Positions 1-5,211 of a stretch of 5,211 nucleotides of DNA are shown in pieces. Source of the stretch: Verrucomicrobiales bacterium (GTDB taxonomy: Bacteria > Verrucomicrobiota > Verrucomicrobiia > Limisphaerales > F1-80-MAGS106); contig CANLCA010000271.1 of assembly GCA_947487925.1 (NCBI GenBank), forward strand, positions 1-5,211, written 5' to 3'. The translations under genes and the position numbers were made by a program. The notes under the pieces were generated by a model that saw only the letters and a program-made list of their open reading frames with translations, had not been told where the DNA came from and ran no database searches. How positions within the stretch are numbered: position 1 is the first letter of the stretch; each line of letters opens with the position of its first letter.

Positions 1-2147
1 ACCCCAGGCGCGGGTGTCTGTGGCGGTTTCACGGCGACCGGTTCTGGCGCAACGGGCTTGGATTGTGCGGCGATGCTTTGGTCGCGGAGAGCGATTACTT
101 TCGCGCCCCAGATCTCCAAGGTTGCCTGCAAGGTCTCGGGACGGACCGGCTTGGGAAGATAGTCGTTCATGCCCGACTGGAGGCACTTCTCGCGGTCGCC
201 CTGCATCGCGTTGGCGGTCATGGCCACAATCACCAGAGGTATCCTGGAGGCCCCGGGACCCGATTTTTCCCAATCGCGAATCTGCCGCGTGGCCTCCAAT
301 CCATCCATCTCGGGCATCTGAACGTCCATGAAGACGATGTCGTAGGCCTTTCGCTGAACCGAGTCCACAGCCTCGATACCGTTGCTGGCGACGTCCGCCT
401 GATAGCCCATTTGCTGAAAGAGCCGGATAGCCACTTTCTGGTTGATGGCGTTGTCATCCACCAAAAGCATTCTCAACGGAATACGAGAAGCCATGTTGCT
501 GTCCATCTTGGAGGGGGACGAAGATCGCTTGGAGGTCAGGGACGACTTGTCGACAGCCCTGAGCAGGACATCCTGAAGGATGGATTGCTTGACAGGTTTG
601 GAAAGAGAAGCGGAAAACAAGGCCAGCTCGGGTGCATCAGACTTCACCCCCATGGAGGTAAGGAGGATCATTGGCAGTTGGGCAGGCGAGCGCAGGGTTC
701 TTATTTGATTGGCCAAAGTAACGCCGTCCATGTGGGGCATCTGCATGTCGAGGATCGCCAAATCGAAGGGTTCACCCAGCCGAAGCCACTCGAGAGCTTC
801 CGCCCCGCTCGAAGCAGCGGCAGGTTTCATTCCCCAGTTCGAGGTTTGTAAAATCAAGATCCGCCTGTTGGTAGGATTGTCGTCCACCAAAAGGATCCGG
901 AGACCTTTCAGACGTTCCTTCACCTCTAAAAGGGGGCCCTCGACCAAGGGGGCCGAAACCTGGCCGCGAATGGTGAAATGGAAAGTGGATCCTTTGCCAG
1001 GGACGCTATCCACCCACATCCGTCCGCCCATCAAGGTCGCCAAATTCTTGCTGATCGCCAGACCCAAGCCAGTGCCGCCGAATTGCCTTGTGACGGAGGC
1101 GTCCACCTGACTGAACGATTGGAAGAGACGAGACACTTTTTCAGCCGGAATCCCCATGCCCGTATCCGTAACGGAGAAGTGAAGCAGGCACGATTCCCCG
1201 GAGCGTAGGGCTTGCTTCGTCACCACCAACGGAGTGGCTGGATCCAGCAAATCCGGGCCTGTCAGCTCTAGACGCACGATCACCTCACCCGAAGTCGTGA
1301 ACTTGATCCCATTACTGATCAGGTTCACGAGAATCTGGCGGAGCCGAGTCACATCCCCGACGATGGTCGAAGGGGCGTTCTCGAGGACGTGGTAGGCGAG
1401 TTCCAGGCGCTTTTCCGAGGCCTTAGGAGCGAGCAGATCCAGGGCGTCCTCGATGCAAAGACGGACGTCAAAGGGTTGGTTTTCCAACTCGAGCTTCCCC
1501 GCTTCAATCTTCGAGAAATCCAGAATGTCGTTGATGAGTGTCAGCAAGGTGTCGCCACTGGTGCGAATCGTCTCGACCATCTCCATCTGACGCCCGGTGA
1601 GTTCGGTTTCCATGAGAAGGCTTGTCATGGAAATAACTCCATTCATGGGAGTGCGGATTTCATGGCTCATGTTGGCCAGGAACTCGGACTTGACCCGAAG
1701 CGCCGATTCCGCGGAACGACGCTCCAGTTGTAGTGCGTGGTTGGCCTCTGCCAATTCGTCCTGAAGAAATTTGGAACGGAGCGTGGACCGCACGCGAGCC
1801 CGGAGTTCCAGGAGTTCGCAGGGTTTGGTGATGTAATCAGCGGCCCCCAGTTGGAATCCTTTCAGTTTATCCTCCGTGTTCCCGAGCACCGTCAGGACGA
1901 TCACCGGCAAGTGCAGGGTGCCCGGGTGCGCCTTGATGGCTCGCAGCACGTCAAAGCCATGCATGTCGGGGAGCCCCAGGTCAAGCAGGACCAAATCGAT
2001 GTCTCCTTGCCCCAATCGCGACAACGCCTGGGTGCCTGACACCACGGACAAAACAAGCAAACTCTCAGAACGCAGGGTCGCCTCGACCACGCCATGAATC
2101 GAGGGATCATCATCCACCACAAGGATTTTGGGTGAGGAATGCTTCAT
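1..2147 (-). CDS. Hybrid histidine kinase, REC-HisKA-HATPase-REC-REC, 3'-partial
   Basis: Reading from ATG at 2147-2145, the frame stays open for 715 complete codons to the left edge, so the C-terminus is missing. An intact receiver occupies about 6-122: D12/D13, phospho-acceptor D56 in LLDLGLP, T86, and K108 in YITKP. A likely coiled coil follows at about 125-155. HisKA is about 150-220 with H162 in SHEIRTP. HATPase_c is about 263-394: N275/N279, DTGMG at 328-332, GGTGLGL at 357-363. A second receiver (about 416-532) has D422/D423, D467, T497 and K517. A third (about 558-680) has D564/D565, D608, T644 and K666. A Pro/Ala-rich stretch (about 695-715) leaves the window; in this architecture it often links to an Hpt domain, but none is visible. 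No membrane segment or PAS/GAF sensor is seen, so input probably arrives through the N-terminal receiver (inference). It lies 55 bp downstream of a related kinase, probably in the same operon. An in-frame TAG at 2168-2166 limits the start; GTG at 2156-2154 is the only alternative noticed. The output partner is unknown. Confidence 0.95.
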   Translation of the reverse strand, partial: MKHSSPKILVVDDDPSIHGVVEATLRSESLLVLSVVSGTQALSRLGQGDIDLVLLDLGLPDMHGFDVLRAIKAHPGTLHLPVIVLTVLGNTEDKLKGFQLGAADYITKPCELLELRARVRSTLRSKFLQDELAEANHALQLERRSAESALRVKSEFLANMSHEIRTPMNGVISMTSLLMETELTGRQMEMVETIRTSGDTLLTLINDILDFSKIEAGKLELENQPFDVRLCIEDALDLLAPKASEKRLELAYHVLENAPSTIVGDVTRLRQILVNLISNGIKFTTSGEVIVRLELTGPDLLDPATPLVVTKQALRSGESCLLHFSVTDTGMGIPAEKVSRLFQSFSQVDASVTRQFGGTGLGLAISKNLATLMGGRMWVDSVPGKGSTFHFTIRGQVSAPLVEGPLLEVKERLKGLRILLVDDNPTNRRILILQTSNWGMKPAAASSGAEALEWLRLGEPFDLAILDMQMPHMDGVTLANQIRTLRSPAQLPMILLTSMGVKSDAPELALFSASLSKPVKQSILQDVLLRAVDKSSLTSKRSSSPSKMDSNMASRIPLRMLLVDDNAINQKVAIRLFQQMGYQADVASNGIEAVDSVQRKAYDIVFMDVQMPEMDGLEATRQIRDWEKSGPGASRIPLVIVAMTANAMQGDREKCLQSGMNDYLPKPVRPETLQATLEIWGAKVIALRDQSIAAQSKPVAPEPVAVKPPQTPAPG
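1654..1691. repeat. 38-bp perfect direct repeat over the His box, copy 1
   Basis: This stretch is identical, base for base, to 4226-4263. It encodes the KSEFLANMSHEIR segment around the phospho-accepting His of the left-hand kinase. It is a coding repeat between paralogous domains, not a mobile or regulatory repeat. Identity includes synonymous positions. Confidence 0.9.
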
Positions 2148-2202
2148 AGCCGACACGTTCCAACCCTAGGAAGAGGCCGGGATTTCGTCTGGAAAACGAG
2201 TT
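2148..2202 (-). other. Short intergenic gap between the two kinase genes
   Basis: This 55-bp spacer separates the TGA of the upstream kinase from the ATG of the downstream one. I see no stem-loop followed by a T-run and no convincing -10/-35 pair, which fits cotranscription of the two genes. It contains the palindrome CCTAGG at 2165-2170, too short to mean anything alone. An in-frame TAG at 2168-2166 shows that the second gene is not a read-through continuation of the first. Confidence 0.7.
2154..2176 (-). promoter_or_regulatory. Weak putative ribosome-binding region of the second kinase gene
   Basis: Upstream of the ATG at 2147 the coding-strand sequence reads approximately CCTAGGGTTGGAACGTG. 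It has purine-rich AGGG and GGAA patches but no good Shine-Dalgarno match at normal spacing from the ATG. The start is chosen because the receiver fold begins right after it (KILVVDDD) and because the in-frame TAG allows little extension. The GTG nine bases upstream is closer to these patches and remains a possible alternative start. Confidence 0.3.
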
Positions 2203-5200
2203 TCATGTTGCTGTGTTTTCGAGTGCTAAACTTAATCGAGCAAGATCCAGCTCTTTGCTGATTTGGTCAAGCATAGTCGCATTGCCGGTGAAATCACCCA
2301 GCTTTGCAGCCTCCTCCAGGTTGGCAGAAACCAGAGCCAGCCGGCGCAGCCCCATATTATTAGAGCTTCCTTTGAGAGAATGCGCCGCCTGGATGAGGTC
2401 CGTCCCCCGTGCTTCCTCCATCGCACGCTTTATGGCCTCGAGCTTCATCCCAGAGTCCTTCAGGAACAAACCCACCAAATCCCGGAACAATTCCCTCGAT
2501 TCTTCGTCCCCAGGCCCGCGCAACCCATCCAAAACCGCCCGGTCAACCACCGGCAAATCCAACTCGACACCGCCTCCAGTCGCACCGGATCTGTTGTCAT
2601 GACCCAAACCGGGTTGAAGGCTGGAACCGGTGCTCTGTGAAGCTTCATCCGCGCGAGCTTGGAAAGGGTCGGAACCCGGCTCGGTCCCAGGTCGACAACG
2701 CGCGGTCGATGCTGAAACACGAGACAGAGCCCTCTCAAGCTCCGGCAAAAGAACAGGCTTGGTGATGTAGTCGTCCATGCCTGCTTTCAGGCATTCCTGG
2801 CGGTCCTGCGCCATGGTGTTTGCCGTCATGGCGATAATCCTAACAGGCGTCGGAGGACGACAAGACTCCGGCAGCGCCGACTCGATGGCCCGGATTCGGC
2901 GTGTTGCTTCAAAGCCGTCCAATTCGGGCATCTGGCAATCCATGAATACCACATCATAAGGTTGCCGTTCGAAAGCGGCGACGGCCTCCTGGCCATTCGA
3001 AGCGAAGTCCGGCTCCAAGCCCAGCCTCTTCAGTTGCCGCAAAGCCACCTGTTGGTTGACGTCGTTGTCTTCGGCCACCAGAATCCGCCACGAACGGCTA
3101 AACTTCAAGACATTGGCATCGTGCATTGACGGGCTCATTTCCGGGGGCTCCACAGCTCCGGGAAGCAGAGATACCAAGCTGCTCCTCAACCGTGCCTGTT
3201 TGACGGGTTTTGAGAGGCAGGAACGGATTTTCAAATCCTTGAGAACTCCGGGGTCCAGGCGGCGCCCAAGAGGAGCGAGCAAAATCATTCCTGGGACAGA
3301 CCACTCCTCCTGGCCTCGGATCAGCCCAGCCAGCTTGAGCCCATCCATATCCGTCAGATCCAAATCCATCACCGCCATCTCGATCGGGAGCTGGCTACCG
3401 TGGGATTCCCTCAAACACCTCATCGCATCAGCCCCACTAGAACACACTCGCACTTCCATCCCCCAGGAGTCCAAATGATGCGTCATGATCTTCCGGGTCA
3501 GATCCGACGCGGCGACCACGAGCACGCGACGGCTGGTAAGCAAGTTTTCAGTCTCGGAGAGCAAAGAAGATTCGAGAGCCTTTTCCAGAACCACCGTGAA
3601 ATGGAAGTTGGACCCGGATCCGACGACGCTTTCGACGCCTATTTCACCCTGCATCAAGTTCACCAACTGTCTGCAAATCGCCAGCCCTAGGCCCGTGCCA
3701 CCGTATCGGCGGGTAACCGAACCATCCTCCTGGGTGAAGGCACTAAACAGCCTGGGGATGCATTCCTTGCTCATCCCGATCCCGGTGTCTATCACAGAGA
3801 AACCAAGCCTGACATGAGTCTCCGTCTCCTCGTCCAACGCCACGTGGACAATCACCTGACCTTTCTGGGTAAACTTGACCGCGTTCCCGATCAGGTTTGT
3901 GAGGATCTGGCGCAGACGTCCGGGGTCCCCCCGTACGAGCCGGGGAACCTTTGGCTGGATAAAACAACCAAACTCCAGACCCTTCCCAGGCGCTGAACCT
4001 GCGAGCAGCTCAAGCGTACCCTCCACCACTTCCCGCGGAGAAAGATCCATGATCTCGAATTGCAACTTCCCAGCCTCCATCTTGGAAAACTCGAGGATTT
4101 CGTTGATGATATGCAACAACGAACAGGCGCTCGTTCGGATGATCTCCGCAAAGTCCTTTTGTTCCGCGGACAAGGTTGAGTCGAGCAGGAGATCGGTCAT
4201 CCCAATGATGCCGTTCATCGGGGTTCGGATTTCATGGCTCATGTTGGCCAGGAACTCGGACTTCAGTCGCGCCAGCTCGACCGCCTTGTCGCGGGCGAGA
4301 ACGAGCTCGGACTCCGCTCGCTTCAGTTCTGTGATGTCCTTGGAGATTCCAAAAGTGCCGATGATCGTTCCGTTCTGGTTCCTGAAGGGCATCTTGGTGG
4401 TTAACACCCACGACTCTTCCTTACCCGGGCGCGCCTCCTTTTCAGGCTTGCCGATGATTGGCATCCCGGTCGAAATGATTTGCTGCTCATCGGCAAACGC
4501 CGTTTCCGCGTGTTCCTTGTCGAAATAATCAAAGTCCGTGTGGCCCACAACGTCCTCGAGATTGGACAGCCCGAACAGTTTGACCAGAGCTCTGCTGCAC
4601 TTGAGAAACTGAGACTGGCTGTTCTTGAAGTAGATGGCGTCGGGGACGTTATCCAACAGCATGCGAAGCAGATCCCGCTCGTAGGCGAGGGCCTCCTCCG
4701 TCCGCTTGCGCTCCGTGACATCCCAAAACATCCCCTGAATTCCGATGACTCGACCGGTCGAGTCGTACAGGGGGGTTTTGAGCACGTGCACAAAAAGCTT
4801 CTCCCCCTCAGGCGTTGAGTGGGCCTCCACCGTCTCAAAAGTCTCCAGTGTCTCCAAGACGCGTTTGTCGTCGCGCTGGTACTTTTGGGCGAGATCTGCG
4901 GGGAAAAAATCGAAATCGGTTTTTCCCAGAATCTCCTTCAAACTACAGCCGAGGGTGGCACAAAACTTTCTGTTCGCAAAAGTAAAGCGTTCTGCCAGGT
5001 CTTTTCGGAAAATATTCTGTGGAATGCTCTCAACCAGGGAATGATAAAAGGCCTCCGAATTTCGGAGCGCTGTTTCCACCTTTTGATGTTCTTCGACTGT
5101 CCGGATTAGCTGCCGCGTGCCCCGCCGGAGCTCAAAGTGAGCCACAGCCTGGCGGGCCAGGATATCCAGGGATTCCATCTGCTCGGGCGTCAGAGAACGG

Positions 5201-5211
5201 GAGACTCGATC
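2203..5211 (-). CDS. Hybrid sensor histidine kinase, GAF(tail)-PAS-PAS-HisKA-HATPase-pseudoREC-REC-Hpt, 5'-partial
   Basis: This is a multi-step phosphorelay kinase, probably cytoplasmic because no membrane segment is visible. Residues are counted from the Met at 5178. The frame is also open for 11 codons upstream to the window edge, and those codons plus residues 1-19 look like the end of a GAF domain (LTPEQ, then LARQ and FELRR). That Met is therefore internal and the true start lies outside. PAS1 is about 41-157 and PAS2 about 165-287; both end in a DVTERKR/DITELKR-type PAC tail, and a helical linker follows. HisKA is about 303-370, with phospho-accepting H315 in SHEIRTP. HATPase_c is about 413-531: N-box N428/N432, DTGIG at 464-468, GGTGLGL at 493-499. 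Receiver 1 (about 550-672) keeps D605 and K657 but has Ala-Ala at 556-557 in place of the acidic pair. Receiver 2 (about 697-822) is intact: E703, D704, D747, T785, K807. A low-complexity linker (about 824-872) leads to an Hpt domain with H933 in AAHSLKGSS. The stop is TGA at 2205-2203. The sensed signal is unknown. Domain identity is secure; no specific gene name can be given. Confidence 0.96.
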   Translation of the reverse strand, partial: DRVSRSLTPEQMESLDILARQAVAHFELRRGTRQLIRTVEEHQKVETALRNSEAFYHSLVESIPQNIFRKDLAERFTFANRKFCATLGCSLKEILGKTDFDFFPADLAQKYQRDDKRVLETLETFETVEAHSTPEGEKLFVHVLKTPLYDSTGRVIGIQGMFWDVTERKRTEEALAYERDLLRMLLDNVPDAIYFKNSQSQFLKCSRALVKLFGLSNLEDVVGHTDFDYFDKEHAETAFADEQQIISTGMPIIGKPEKEARPGKEESWVLTTKMPFRNQNGTIIGTFGISKDITELKRAESELVLARDKAVELARLKSEFLANMSHEIRTPMNGIIGMTDLLLDSTLSAEQKDFAEIIRTSACSLLHIINEILEFSKMEAGKLQFEIMDLSPREVVEGTLELLAGSAPGKGLEFGCFIQPKVPRLVRGDPGRLRQILTNLIGNAVKFTQKGQVIVHVALDEETETHVRLGFSVIDTGIGMSKECIPRLFSAFTQEDGSVTRRYGGTGLGLAICRQLVNLMQGEIGVESVVGSGSNFHFTVVLEKALESSLLSETENLLTSRRVLVVAASDLTRKIMTHHLDSWGMEVRVCSSGADAMRCLRESHGSQLPIEMAVMDLDLTDMDGLKLAGLIRGQEEWSVPGMILLAPLGRRLDPGVLKDLKIRSCLSKPVKQARLRSSLVSLLPGAVEPPEMSPSMHDANVLKFSRSWRILVAEDNDVNQQVALRQLKRLGLEPDFASNGQEAVAAFERQPYDVVFMDCQMPELDGFEATRRIRAIESALPESCRPPTPVRIIAMTANTMAQDRQECLKAGMDDYITKPVLLPELERALSRVSASTARCRPGTEPGSDPFQARADEASQSTGSSLQPGLGHDNRSGATGGGVELDLPVVDRAVLDGLRGPGDEESRELFRDLVGLFLKDSGMKLEAIKRAMEEARGTDLIQAAHSLKGSSNNMGLRRLALVSANLEEAAKLGDFTGNATMLDQISKELDLARLSLALENTAT
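2224..2547 (-). other. Histidine phosphotransfer (Hpt) domain at the C-terminus of the right-hand kinase
   Basis: Residues about 878-985 form a helical Hpt domain. The characteristic motif AAHSLKGSSNNMG carries phospho-accepting H933 (codon 2382-2380). The preceding helices include the ELFRDLVGLFL segment typical of Hpt domains. It would take phosphate from receiver 2 (D747) and pass it to a separate receiver. No stand-alone response regulator is seen in the window; the N-terminal receiver of the next gene is the nearest candidate. Confidence 0.92.
3163..3531 (-). other. Degenerate receiver (pseudo-receiver) domain in the right-hand kinase
   Basis: Residues about 550-672 (counted from Met 5178) follow the receiver pattern but start RVLVVAASD where an active domain has VDD or VED, so both Mg2+-binding acidic residues are Ala (codons at 3513-3508). 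The Thr/Ser position is also Ala (LLAPLG). The phospho-acceptor-like D605 (codon 3366-3364) and K657 in LSKPV are kept. Loss of the acidic pair normally abolishes phosphotransfer, so a structural or regulatory role is likely. The matching receiver of the left-hand kinase is intact. Confidence 0.85.
4226..4263. repeat. 38-bp perfect direct repeat over the His box, copy 2
   Basis: This is the second copy of the repeat at 1654-1691, covering the same segment around H315 of the right-hand kinase. Flanking sequence on both sides diverges at the nucleotide level, although the encoded proteins remain similar (EIRTPMNG in both). Confidence 0.9.
5122..5211 (-). other. C-terminal end of a GAF domain (part of the right-hand kinase)
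   Basis: The last 30 codons at the right edge contain SLTPEQMESLDILARQ followed by AVAHFELRR. This resembles the terminal helix of GAF domains in bacterial multi-sensor kinases, typically of the form LTPEQ..aL..LArQv...lELR. GAF domains are cytoplasmic ligand or redox sensing modules. Only the tail is visible, so the ligand class cannot be judged. It shows that the protein continues N-terminally beyond the window. The family assignment rests on pattern recognition of a short segment. Confidence 0.75.

Noticed and set aside
63..851. Plus-strand open frame of 262 codons
   Set aside because: It lies exactly antisense to the receiver domains of the left-hand kinase, whose minus-strand translation shows complete conserved motifs. 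The plus-strand product has no recognisable domain.
1389..2039. Plus-strand open frames opposite the N-terminal receiver and His box
   Set aside because: They are shadows of the minus-strand kinase, with no domain and no credible ribosome-binding site.
2148..2202. Terminator or promoter between the two genes
   Set aside because: No inverted repeat with a following T-run and no convincing -10/-35 elements were seen; the CCTAGG palindrome is too short.
2624..2709. Possible frameshift or gene boundary in the low-complexity stretch between receiver 2 and Hpt
   Set aside because: The frame is continuous and Gly/Ser/Pro-rich linkers of this kind are normal before C-terminal Hpt domains.
3875..4528. 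Plus-strand open frame of 217 codons
   Set aside because: It is antisense to the HisKA/PAS2 region of the right-hand kinase; its Ser/Arg-rich composition is typical of an antisense shadow.
5176..5178. ATG as the start codon of the right-hand kinase
   Set aside because: The frame stays open upstream to the window edge and the surrounding sequence falls inside a GAF-like terminal helix.

Overview
The window is almost entirely filled by two consecutive, co-directional genes on the minus strand. Both encode large, apparently soluble multi-domain hybrid sensor histidine kinases, and both run off the window. No RNA gene, mobile element, CRISPR array, transposase or plus-strand gene could be supported. 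The sequence is moderately GC-rich. Ribosome-binding signals are weak, and the protein style (GAF/PAS multi-sensor hybrid kinases with tandem receivers) is common in environmental bacteria such as Verrucomicrobiota, Planctomycetota, Acidobacteriota and deltaproteobacterial groups. I lean weakly to a Verrucomicrobiota-like organism, but nothing in the window is diagnostic.

Layout, in transcription order from right to left. (1) 5211 to 2203 (-): a hybrid kinase whose 5' end lies outside the window. The visible order is the last helix of a GAF domain, PAS, PAS, HisKA (His box), HATPase_c, a degenerate receiver, an intact receiver, a Gly/Ser/Pro-rich linker, and a C-terminal Hpt domain. (2) 2202 to 2148: a 55-bp gap with no visible terminator. 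(3) 2147 to the left edge (-): a second hybrid kinase with its true start in the window and its 3' end outside. Its order is an intact N-terminal receiver, coiled coil, HisKA, HATPase_c, intact receiver, intact receiver, and a Pro/Ala-rich linker that leaves the window. This reading frame is open for 715 complete codons to position 1.

How they may work together (inference): the first protein senses through GAF/PAS domains and has a complete His-Asp-His relay ending in Hpt. The second has no recognised small-molecule sensor in its visible part but begins with an intact receiver. The Hpt of the first could therefore phosphorylate the N-terminal receiver of the second, chaining two hybrid kinases into one relay. 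The most notable observations are the receiver of the first kinase that has lost its acidic pair, the GAF remnant showing that the Met at 5178 is internal, and a 38-bp perfect nucleotide repeat over the two His boxes.
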